This document shows positions 1-5,074 of a stretch of 5,074 nt of DNA, piece after piece; position 1 is the stretch's first letter; each line of letters opens with the position of its first letter. Origin of the DNA: Clostridiaceae bacterium. Its GTDB lineage: Bacteria; Bacillota; Clostridia; Oscillospirales; Acutalibacteraceae. The notes under the pieces are model-generated. The model had not been told where the DNA came from. It did not search any database and saw nothing but the letters and a program-made list of their open reading frames with translations. The translations under genes were made by a program, and so were the position numbers. The stretch covers positions 1 to 5,074 of the forward strand of contig JAEDHZ010000133.1 in assembly GCA_016292705.1 (NCBI GenBank), written 5' to 3'.

Positions 1-279
1 CTTTCTCCAGCCCCGGTCAACAGTTCCGTGGTCTGTGGTTGCAACGATGTCAAATCCCGCCTCGGCGTGGCGTTCAAGCGATTGCAGGAGAGTGTTGTCA
101 CCATCCGAAGCGTTTGTGTGGGTATGAAGCGCAGCTTTATAGGTGTTGACCGTGCTCCAGTCAATATTCTTATACGGATTTGAAATTGTGACGGAAGTCG
201 TTGCAAAAGAAGTCACCGTGCACGAAAGGCACAGCCAAAGCGCAACGATAACCGAGAGCGTCTTTTTTGCTTTTTTCAT
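1..279 (-). CDS. Secreted PHP-domain phosphoesterase, N-terminal part (3' end outside window)
   Basis: This is the first 93 codons of a leftward gene that stays open to the window edge. Seen: a basic start (MKKAKK), a hydrophobic stretch at about residues 8-25 and a plausible signal peptidase I site after SFA (residue 26), so the product is probably exported. Cys20 lies in the hydrophobic stretch, but the preceding residues fit a lipobox poorly. The mature part carries PHP motifs: LHTHTNASDG (residues 51-60, metal ligands H52 and H54) and TTDHG (81-85, D83-H84). Known: PHP domains are metal-dependent phosphoesterases, and many free-standing ones are uncharacterised. The start at 279 is supported by GGGAG seven bases upstream. 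The gene begins 14 bases after the deaminase stop, so it is probably the last visible gene of the zapA unit. The substrate cannot be told from this fragment. Family call is firm; function is open. Confidence 0.85.
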   Translation of the reverse strand, partial: MKKAKKTLSVIVALWLCLSCTVTSFATTSVTISNPYKNIDWSTVNTYKAALHTHTNASDGDNTLLQSLERHAEAGFDIVATTDHGTVDRGWRK

Positions 280-293
280 TCTTTCTCTCCCGT

Positions 294-791
294 TCAGATT
301 TTTTCTTCTCTGAAATCAAGCAAAAGGCTGTCCTTATCCGGTGTCAGCTTGGTGAGCTTCACTCCGGCGGCATTGAACATCCTTTTTGAGGCAAGATTCA
401 TCGGGGTGTTGTCATACTTATCGGAAAGATACACAACCTCTTTGATTCCGCTCTGAATGATTGCCTTTGCACATTCGTTGCACGGGAAAAGCGCAACATA
501 AATCCGACAACCCTCAAGCGGTGCACCTGCGTTGTTGAGGATGGCATTGAGTTCCGCATGGCAGACATACGGATACTTTGTGTCATAAGCCTCTCCGTCC
601 CTGTCCCAGGGAAACTCATCATCATTGCAGCCGACCGGCAATCCGTTATAGCCGACGGACATTATCCGGTTTTTGTTGTTGACAATGCAGGCTCCGACCT
701 GCGTGTTCGGGTCCTTGCTTCGATAGGAGGAAAGGATGGCAACACCCATAAAGTATTCGTCCCACGAAAGATAGTCTTTTCTTTTCGGCAT
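294..791 (-). CDS. dCMP deaminase (ComEB/deoxycytidylate deaminase family)
   Basis: The 165-residue product should hydrolytically deaminate dCMP to dUMP in the cytoplasm, feeding thymidylate synthesis. Seen: the zinc-dependent cytidine deaminase signature in order, with CHAELNAI (residues 77-84; zinc ligand H78, catalytic proton shuttle E80) and PCNEC (103-107; zinc ligands C104 and C107). GYNGLPVG (47-54) is the glycine-rich segment typical of dCMP deaminases, and the stretch before HAE (DDEFPW, then KYPYV) closely resembles that of eukaryotic and phage T4-type dCMP deaminases. Length is normal for the family. The ATG at 791 is chosen because AGAAGGAAG lies 8-10 bases upstream. An in-frame ATG at 818, overlapping the U32 stop as ATGA, would add nine residues but has no ribosome binding site. 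It sits between the U32 gene (23-base gap) and the PHP gene (14-base gap). Relatives in Bacillus are called comEB, but a role in DNA uptake is not implied. Confidence 0.95.
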   Translation of the reverse strand: MPKRKDYLSWDEYFMGVAILSSYRSKDPNTQVGACIVNNKNRIMSVGYNGLPVGCNDDEFPWDRDGEAYDTKYPYVCHAELNAILNNAGAPLEGCRIYVALFPCNECAKAIIQSGIKEVVYLSDKYDNTPMNLASKRMFNAAGVKLTKLTPDKDSLLLDFREEKI

Positions 792-799
792 AAAAGTCA

Positions 800-808
800 C
801 TTCCTTCT
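800..808 (-). promoter_or_regulatory. Ribosome binding site that decides the dCMP deaminase start
   Basis: On the minus strand this reads AGAAGGAAG, a purine-rich Shine-Dalgarno match 8 bases from the ATG at 791. It lies inside the nine extra codons of the alternative ATGA start at 818, which favours the shorter protein. Confidence 0.7.
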
Positions 809-814
809 TATATA

Positions 815-2875
815 TCATTCAACACCGCGGTAATAAAGTCCGCGTGTAAATTCTCCTTTTGCTCCCTTTCCTTTTCTGTATGCGTCCAGCACAGCATCAA
901 CGGTTTCCCGTTTTTCCTTTGTGAAGAGGAAGGTCAGCGAATCAACATTCTTTATTTCGTCCTGTCTGTCGCCGAGATAGATAACTTTTGAGTTCAGTAT
1001 CTCCTGATAATAACCACGGCACAAAACGGGAAAGCGCACGCCCATCCTGTCCGTCAGAAAACCTTTGCCCCGACATTCGGCGCAGGTCTTTGTGTTCTTT
1101 ATCGGACAGTTGCGCACAAGCATAAGCGGCAGTCTGCCATAGGCAATTACCGAGCGCAAAACCGCCCCTCCGATTCTTTCGCACTGCGAAAGGGTAAGTT
1201 CGGGTGACAAGGTTATCGACTTTACACCAAGCTGTTCAAGAACGGCGGCGCTCCTGCCGTTGAAAACATTCAGTGCAAATCCTCCGTGAACGGTAAAGCC
1301 ACATTCCTTTGCAAGCGCAACAGAATCAAGTGTTGAACAAATCGCTTCGGTAATGCCGAGCTTTTTCACCCGTTCGAGTTGCTCTTTAACCTTGCTTTCA
1401 ACACCGAAAAGAGCACGAGGAATGTCGATTCCAATCGAAATCCCCTTGTTTTTCACGCTTTCAACATACTTTTCCTCAATGTTCAACGGGAAAAACAAGT
1501 TTTCAACATTGCTGAGATTTTCCGGAATCTGCTCCCCGTCTGAAAGAATGAGACGGTATTTTTTTTCCTGCAATGCCGTGTGCGGCAAAACGGCCGTATT
1601 TTTATCTGTAAAGTTTATAGACTTTACACAACTCAGCTCTTTTTCAAGCTTTTCAAGAGCCTCGCGGCGCAGTCTGTTGACCTCTCCGGCGGCAACAGTC
1701 AAACCTTCATCAAGCTCAATTTCAATTTCCTGCGGATAAAACGCAGTGCCTCCGCATTTTGAAAGCCACGAGGAAAGAAGTTCCTTTGAAAGCGGCTTGT
1801 TCTGCGCCCTTTCCGGAACAGTATCTCCCAAAACAAAAACAGTCTTTTCCCCTGCTCTTGCGCAAAGAGAGACTTTCTCGCCCTCAAGCACGCTCAAAAG
1901 GAAGCTGACGCCGACACGGGGCATCTCCTTTGAATAAAGATTCCTGAGAGAGGACAGTGTCTTTGCGGATGCCGCCGTAACATCCTCCTTGCGCCTTGTT
2001 CCGAACATCTGCGGCCCACGACTGTTTTCAAAGTAGCCTTTGGTGAATCCCGAACGGGAAAAAACAGCCCTGAGCTTTTCTTCGGTTTCGCTGTGGAATG
2101 TTCCGGAGAGAGCCTGCCTTGCGCTTGTCACTGCTGCGGCAACATATTCCGGTCTTTTCATCCTGCCCTCGATTTTAAAAGAGTCAATCCCGAGTTGGGC
2201 AAGTGCAGGAAGCTCATCAACAAGGGAAAGGTCTTTGAGGCTCAGGTCGTGTCTGCCCGGTTCTCCGGAGGAAAAGGGAAGCCTGCACGGCTGGGCGCAA
2301 AGCCCGCGGTTTCCGCTGCGTGAACCGAGCATTGCGCTCATATAGCACTGACCGGAAACACACATGCAAAGCGCTCCGTGAACGAACATTTCAAGCTCCA
2401 TATCGGTTGACTTCCTGAGCCCGGCAATCTCCTGTTTTGAAAGCTCACGGGGAAGCACGGCACGGGAAAAGCCAAGCCCTTTGAGCAGGCGGAGTCCGGC
2501 GGCAGTCTGAACGGACATCTGCGTTGAAGCGTGTCTTTCAAGCATCGGTGCACATTCCTTTGCAAAAAACGAAAGCCCGAGATCCTGCAAAATAAGCACG
2601 TCAACACCGAGGGCGCAAACGTGCTTAACAACAAGCAATGCCGAATCAAATTCCTCATCGGAAATGAGAGTGTTAAGGGCAAGGTGAACCTTGACACCTC
2701 TTGCGTGGCAATATTCAACTGTTTTTTTCAGCTCTTCAAAATCAAAGTTTTCCGCATTGCGCCGGGCATTGAAGTCCCTCGTACCGAGATAGACCGCATC
2801 CGCACCGCAGCGCACAGCGCCGAGCACACATTCAAAAGAGCCCGCCGGAGCAAGAATTTCAGTTTTTCTGTTCAT
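815..2875 (-). CDS. U32 peptidase-family protein (RlhA/YegQ-like, with DUF3656-type middle region)
   Basis: The product has 686 residues. Seen: the U32 opening ILAPAG (7-12) with GADAVYLG (24-31), HASTQMSV (115-122), and the full U32 signature from E162 to S180 (EMFVHGALC, then CVSGQC), followed by NRGLCAQPCR (189-198) and FKIEGRMKRPEYV (233-245). C170, C177, C193 and C197 are candidate iron-sulfur ligands. A less conserved middle (about 300-430) fits the DUF3656 insert of long U32 proteins. The C-terminal part has a second cysteine group: C590, C598, C601 and C619. Known: although named peptidases, characterised relatives (RlhA, TrhP/YegQ, UbiU/UbiV) act in hydroxylation of rRNA, tRNA or ubiquinone precursors, and UbiU/UbiV bind 4Fe-4S. 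RNA hydroxylation here is inferred; the exact target is unknown. The ATG at 2875 is set by the conserved N-terminus. It overlaps the end of zapA by 17 bases and lacks a good ribosome binding site, suggesting translational coupling. Confidence 0.93.
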   Translation of the reverse strand: MNRKTEILAPAGSFECVLGAVRCGADAVYLGTRDFNARRNAENFDFEELKKTVEYCHARGVKVHLALNTLISDEEFDSALLVVKHVCALGVDVLILQDLGLSFFAKECAPMLERHASTQMSVQTAAGLRLLKGLGFSRAVLPRELSKQEIAGLRKSTDMELEMFVHGALCMCVSGQCYMSAMLGSRSGNRGLCAQPCRLPFSSGEPGRHDLSLKDLSLVDELPALAQLGIDSFKIEGRMKRPEYVAAAVTSARQALSGTFHSETEEKLRAVFSRSGFTKGYFENSRGPQMFGTRRKEDVTAASAKTLSSLRNLYSKEMPRVGVSFLLSVLEGEKVSLCARAGEKTVFVLGDTVPERAQNKPLSKELLSSWLSKCGGTAFYPQEIEIELDEGLTVAAGEVNRLRREALEKLEKELSCVKSINFTDKNTAVLPHTALQEKKYRLILSDGEQIPENLSNVENLFFPLNIEEKYVESVKNKGISIGIDIPRALFGVESKVKEQLERVKKLGITEAICSTLDSVALAKECGFTVHGGFALNVFNGRSAAVLEQLGVKSITLSPELTLSQCERIGGAVLRSVIAYGRLPLMLVRNCPIKNTKTCAECRGKGFLTDRMGVRFPVLCRGYYQEILNSKVIYLGDRQDEIKNVDSLTFLFTKEKRETVDAVLDAYRKGKGAKGEFTRGLYYRGVE

Positions 2876-3272
2876 TGCGCTTTTTGGGGCTGATTTGTTC
2901 AAGGACGGTTGAAAGCTGCGCTTTAAGGCGTTCGATTTCAAGATTGGCGTTTTCAAGCTCACGCTTTGCTTTTTCCGCCTCATGCTTTGCAAGGTCAGCC
3001 TTGGTCTTTGCGCTTGAGGCATCGTCAAGGTAATCCTTGATCTGCTCACGCAGTCTGTCTGCGGAAACGGTAGCCTTTTTGCAGCTGTCTGCATACTGGA
3101 GCGTTGTGAGGATAGCCGCCTGAGTTGTTGAAATTCTGGGGTTAGCCTTCATTGTTTTATCTATTTCAAGATCAACCTCTTTCCCGAGATCGGAGACATA
3201 CTTCACATCCTCCTCGGTGAGAAGAGCATATTCTGCTCCGGCTATCATGAGCTTAACCTTATTCCTTACCAT
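2859..3272 (-). CDS. zapA: Cell division protein ZapA
   Basis: This 137-residue cytoplasmic protein belongs to the ZapA family, which binds FtsZ and cross-links its protofilaments at midcell. Seen: an N-terminal ZapA domain (about 1-68) opening with NKVKLMIAGAEYALLTEED, then a helix starting VKYVSDLGKEVDLEIDK and ISTTQAAILTTLQYAD (47-62), which fit the family pattern. Residues 70-126 are strongly charged and heptad-like (KADLAKHEAEKAKRELENAN), a predicted coiled coil. Length exceeds B. subtilis ZapA (about 85) and E. coli ZapA (about 109), mainly through this coiled coil; a long tail is common in Clostridia. The ATG at 3272 follows GGAAGGA with a 7-base gap; an ATG 24 codons upstream would add a Cys-rich tail unlike the family. 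It heads the leftward unit and overlaps the U32 gene, an arrangement known from other Clostridia. Confidence 0.9.
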   Translation of the reverse strand: MVRNKVKLMIAGAEYALLTEEDVKYVSDLGKEVDLEIDKTMKANPRISTTQAAILTTLQYADSCKKATVSADRLREQIKDYLDDASSAKTKADLAKHEAEKAKRELENANLEIERLKAQLSTVLEQISPKKRNEQKN

Positions 3273-3358
3273 TGTGACATCCTTCCTTTCTGAAGAAAGC
3301 GGACACCCGTCCGCCGGAAAACAGCCGTCTGCCGTTTTGTGCATACCGCTGATTATAC
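3273..3358 (-). promoter_or_regulatory. Predicted zapA mRNA leader with tandem hairpins
   Basis: If transcription starts near 3358, zapA has a leader of about 85 bases. Three small inverted repeats can be paired by eye in the minus-strand RNA. The first is AAAACGGC/GCTGTTTT around a 5-base loop (3318-3338, one G-U pair). The second is a perfect GCGGAC/GTCCGC around a 4-base loop (3299-3314), followed by TTTCTT. The third is CTTTC/GAAAG around a 4-base loop (3286-3299), whose 3' arm touches the Shine-Dalgarno GGAAGGA (3280-3286). Hairpins two and three share one base, so they are adjacent or mutually exclusive. The second could be a weak attenuator, but its U-tract is short. No known riboswitch class is recognised. 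Confidence 0.35.
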
Positions 3359-3364
3359 TGTATT

Positions 3365-3393
3365 ATTATACACCAAAAGTTGAATATAATCAA
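3365..3393 (-). promoter_or_regulatory. Predicted vegetative promoter of the zapA-U32-deaminase-PHP unit
   Basis: On the minus strand, TTGATT (3388-3393) and a consensus TATAAT (3365-3370) are separated by 17 bases, as expected for a housekeeping sigma factor. The predicted start site is near 3358. A second TATAAT on the same strand (3352-3357) has no well-spaced -35 box. The two lie 13 bases apart as direct repeats of GTATAAT. Confidence 0.7.
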
Positions 3394-3401
3394 GTGTTAC
3401 T

Positions 3402-3415
3402 TACTATAAATAGTA
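3402..3415. repeat. Short perfect inverted repeat between the divergent promoters
   Basis: TACTAT and ATAGTA flank a central AA, giving a 14-base dyad 8 bases beyond the zapA -35 box and 68 bases upstream of the fprA -35 box. It could be a protein binding site, but the surrounding stretch (3394-3470) is very AT-rich, where such a dyad may occur by chance. I see no gene in 3394-3483. Confidence 0.25.
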
Positions 3416-3483
3416 GTTTTAATACTTGTAACCACTATATACCTCATTTCCAAAAAATCGTTTGAAAAAAATCCTGAAGGCTA

Positions 3484-3512
3484 TTGACGATTTATACTGC
3501 AAAAAGTATAAT
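3484..3512 (+). promoter_or_regulatory. Predicted strong vegetative promoter of fprA
   Basis: TTGACG (3484-3489) and a perfect TATAAT (3507-3512) are spaced by exactly 17 bases. A start near 3519 gives a leader of only about 26 bases, which contains AGGAGG (3532-3537) 7 bases before the fprA ATG. Strong boxes, a short leader and a strong ribosome binding site predict high expression unless repressed. Confidence 0.82.
3492..3511. promoter_or_regulatory. Candidate operator overlapping the fprA -10 box
   Basis: TTATACT (3492-3498) and AGTATAA (3505-3511) form a perfect 7+7 inverted repeat with a 6-base spacer (GCAAAA). It lies between the -35 and -10 boxes and covers most of the -10 box, where a bound dimer would block RNA polymerase. 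In Clostridia, fprA-type genes are often controlled by the peroxide sensor PerR, whose sites are also AT-rich dyads, but the usual PerR box has a 1-base spacer, so this is not a standard match. The regulator is unknown; part of the symmetry comes from the -10 sequence itself. Confidence 0.4.
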
Positions 3513-3544
3513 TACTTTGATGTTCAAAATCAGGAGGATAAAAA

Positions 3545-4702
3545 ATGGTAACTATTACGAATGATATTAAATATGTCGGTGTGAATGACCGCAGCCTTGA
3601 CCTGTTTGAAGGTCAGTACATTGTTCCGAACGGAATGGCATATAATTCCTATGTAATTCTTGACGAAAAAATTGCTGTTACGGACGGAGTTGACGGTAAT
3701 TTCAGCGAGGAATGGATTGAAAACATCAAAACCGCAACCGGAGGAAAAGCTCCCGACTACCTCATCGTTCACCACATGGAGCCGGATCATTCGGCAAGCA
3801 TCGGAAAATTTGTTGAGGAATTCCCGCAAGCAAAGCTCGTTTCCAATGCAAAGTCCTTTGCAATGATGGAAAACTTCTTCTCCTTCCCGCTTGAAGGAAA
3901 AACCGTTTCCGTTCAGAGCGGAGACACCCTCTCCCTCGGTGAACACACATTGAGCTTTGTTTTTGCTCCGATGGTTCATTGGCCTGAGGTAATGGTGAGC
4001 TATGACAGCAAGGACAAGGTACTTTTCTCCGCAGACGCTTTCGGAAAATTCGGTGCGCTTGACGCCGATGAAGACTGGGACTGCGAAGCAAGAAGATATT
4101 ACATCGGCATTGTCGGAAAATACGGTATGCAGGCGCAGGCATTGCTCAAAAAAGCCGCCGAGCTTGACATCAAGATAATCTGTCCGCTCCACGGCCCGAT
4201 TCTCAGCGAGAATCTTGAGCATTACATCGGAAAATACAACATCTGGTCATCCTATGATGTTGAAACAAAGGGCGTTATGATAGCCTACACCTCCGTTTAC
4301 GGAAACACAAAGGGTGCTGCCGAACTGCTTTGCGAAATGCTCAAAAAGCGCGGTTGCCCGAAAGCATTCACCGTTGACCTTGCAAGGGAGGATATGGCTG
4401 AAGCTGTTGAGGACGCTTTCCGCCACGAAAAGCTCGTTCTTGCAACCACCACATATAACGGTCAGTACTTCCCGTTCATGAAGCACTTCATTGACCACCT
4501 CACCGAGCACAACTTCCAGAAGCGCACCGTCGCTTTCATTGAAAACGGCTCATGGGCTCCCACAGCGGCAAAGCTGATGAAGGCCGACCTTGAAAAATGC
4601 AAGAACCTCACCTTCTGCGAAAACACCGTGACAATCCGCTCCGCCGTTAAGGAAAGCACGGTTAATGCACTCGAAAAGCTTGCCGAAGAGCTTTGGGCGT
4701 AA
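3545..4702 (+). CDS. fprA: Class A flavodiiron protein (FprA-type O2/NO reductase)
   Basis: This complete 385-residue cytoplasmic enzyme should reduce O2 to water (and/or NO to N2O) with electrons from rubredoxin or a similar donor, protecting an anaerobe. Seen: an N-terminal metallo-beta-lactamase-like diiron domain (about 1-240) with every ligand in place. HHMEPDH gives H77, E79, D81 and H82; HWPEV gives H145; FSADAFG gives D164; CPLHGP gives H216. A flavodoxin domain follows (243-385), with the FMN phosphate loop TSVYGNTKGAA (249-259), TTTYNGQYFPF (301-311) and FIENGSWAP (331-339). There is no fused rubredoxin or flavin reductase domain, so it is the minimal class A form. The start is fixed by AGGAGG 7 bases upstream. 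It diverges from zapA, and a lipoprotein gene follows after 36 bases with no visible terminator, so the two may be co-transcribed. O2 versus NO preference cannot be read from the sequence. Confidence 0.97.
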   Translation: MVTITNDIKYVGVNDRSLDLFEGQYIVPNGMAYNSYVILDEKIAVTDGVDGNFSEEWIENIKTATGGKAPDYLIVHHMEPDHSASIGKFVEEFPQAKLVSNAKSFAMMENFFSFPLEGKTVSVQSGDTLSLGEHTLSFVFAPMVHWPEVMVSYDSKDKVLFSADAFGKFGALDADEDWDCEARRYYIGIVGKYGMQAQALLKKAAELDIKIICPLHGPILSENLEHYIGKYNIWSSYDVETKGVMIAYTSVYGNTKGAAELLCEMLKKRGCPKAFTVDLAREDMAEAVEDAFRHEKLVLATTTYNGQYFPFMKHFIDHLTEHNFQKRTVAFIENGSWAPTAAKLMKADLEKCKNLTFCENTVTIRSAVKESTVNALEKLAEELWA

Positions 4703-4738
4703 CACCGAATCATATTAAAATTATATGGAGGACTACCT

Positions 4739-5074
4739 ATGAAAAAGTGTCTCGCACTCCTTTGCACATTCGCCCTCATCTTTGGTGTTCTTTGTGGCTG
4801 CACAAAGAACGAACCGGTTGAAACCTCTCCGGGCAGCAGTGTTGAGCAAAACACCTCTGCTCAGAACGGTACTGTTGCCGAAGAAAGCAAGGGAACAGAC
4901 AAAACCGCCGCTTCCTCAACAGAAAAGGAAGCTGAAAGCACACCGACCGACACAACGCAGTCAACCGCCGCAGAAAAGGAATGGCTCAATTTCCCGGCAT
5001 TTGACACTGAGGATATCTTTGGCGCAAAGGTTTCAAGCAAGGTCTTTGAGGAAAACAAGCTGACCGTGGTCAAT
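4739..5074 (+). CDS. Lipoprotein, probably TlpA/redoxin-like thiol-redox protein (3' end outside window)
   Basis: The first 112 codons are visible and the frame is open at the window edge. Seen: a signal peptide (MKK, hydrophobic 5-18) ending in the lipobox-like LCGC, so Cys21 is the likely lipidation site and the protein would sit on the outer face of the membrane. Cys at position -2 of the lipobox is unusual but tolerable. Residues 25-80 are a low-complexity Ser/Thr/Glu/Lys/Ala linker. From 82 on, WLNFPAFDTEDIF and then SSKVFEENKLTVVN match the opening of TlpA/redoxin-type domains, in which the next residues would be a WxxWCxxC active site. That site lies beyond the window, so the fold is inferred. 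GGAGG (4727-4731) lies 7 bases before the ATG. Following fprA, it may reduce disulfides or peroxides outside the cell, fed by a membrane electron carrier such as a CcdA-type protein. Confidence 0.72.
   Translation, partial: MKKCLALLCTFALIFGVLCGCTKNEPVETSPGSSVEQNTSAQNGTVAEESKGTDKTAASSTEKEAESTPTDTTQSTAAEKEWLNFPAFDTEDIFGAKVSSKVFEENKLTVVN

Noticed and set aside
558..833. A 91-codon plus-strand frame across the deaminase gene
   Set aside because: It is antisense to a clearly conserved enzyme, and its product shows no domain pattern.
1353..1739. A 128-codon Ser/Phe-rich plus-strand frame
   Set aside because: Its Ser- and Phe-rich composition is that of an antisense shadow of the U32 gene; no ribosome binding site or domain is seen.
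2338..2718. A 126-codon minus-strand frame inside the U32 gene
   Set aside because: It is out of frame with the conserved U32 signature region encoded on the same strand, which is intact.
3273..3344. N-terminal 24-residue extension of ZapA
   Set aside because: It lies in the leader, lacks a ribosome binding site, is rich in Cys and Gly unlike ZapA, and the internal ATG at 3272 has a strong Shine-Dalgarno match.
3380..3410. A second plus-strand promoter, TTGAAT with TATAAA
   Set aside because: The 19-base spacer and weak boxes make it much poorer than the promoter at 3484-3512, and it overlaps the zapA promoter on the other strand.
3516..3528. TTTGA-TGT-TCAAA dyad in the fprA leader as an FNR/CRP-type site
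   Set aside because: The half-sites and 3-base spacing do not fit FNR or CRP sites, and it is short enough to be chance in AT-rich DNA.
3530..4222. A 230-codon open frame on the minus strand opposite fprA
   Set aside because: It is fully antisense to the diiron domain of fprA, has no recognisable family motif, and its length follows from the codon bias of the real gene.
4703..4738. Terminator between fprA and the lipoprotein gene
   Set aside because: No GC-rich stem followed by a T-run is present in these 36 bases.
4782..5063. A plus-strand frame rich in Arg, Pro and Gln overlapping the lipoprotein gene
   Set aside because: It is a frame-shifted reading of the Ser/Thr/Glu-rich linker; the lipoprotein frame has the start, ribosome binding site and signal peptide.

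Overview
The window looks like chromosomal core sequence from a strictly anaerobic Gram-positive bacterium of the class Clostridia, possibly a gut Oscillospiraceae/Ruminococcaceae-type organism. This rests on a class A flavodiiron protein, a long U32 peptidase-family protein encoded directly after zapA, a ComEB-type dCMP deaminase, strong AGGAGG-type ribosome binding sites, and a lipoprotein with a short Gram-positive-like signal peptide. The lineage is inferred from gene content and style, not measured.

Layout: two transcription units diverge from an AT-rich intergenic region at 3273-3544. The leftward (minus) unit reads zapA (2859-3272), a U32 peptidase-family protein (815-2875), a dCMP deaminase (294-791) and a secreted PHP-domain protein that runs off the left edge (1-279). 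Genes in this unit overlap by 17 bases or are separated by 14 to 23 bases, and no terminator is visible between them, so they are probably co-transcribed. The rightward (plus) unit reads fprA (3545-4702) and then, 36 bases later, a lipoprotein cut off by the right edge (4739-5074). Its last visible residues look like the start of a TlpA/redoxin-type thioredoxin fold.

Regulation: each unit has a near-consensus vegetative promoter with a 17-base spacer. The fprA promoter holds a perfect 7+7 inverted repeat, TTATACT-N6-AGTATAA, that runs into its -10 box and is a candidate operator. The zapA transcript would start with a leader of about 85 bases containing two or three small hairpins just before the ribosome binding site.

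How the genes work together: the right unit reads as an oxygen/redox defence pair, with a cytoplasmic four-electron O2 (or NO) reductase and a probable extracytoplasmic thiol-redox lipoprotein. The left unit combines division (ZapA), probable Fe-S-dependent RNA or cofactor hydroxylation (U32), thymidylate precursor supply (dCMP deaminase) and an exported PHP phosphoesterase. This mix looks like a housekeeping operon rather than a single pathway. I found no mobile element, CRISPR array, tRNA or rRNA, and no convincing undescribed system. The points most worth checking are the fprA operator, the truncated lipoprotein partner and the second cysteine cluster of the U32 protein.
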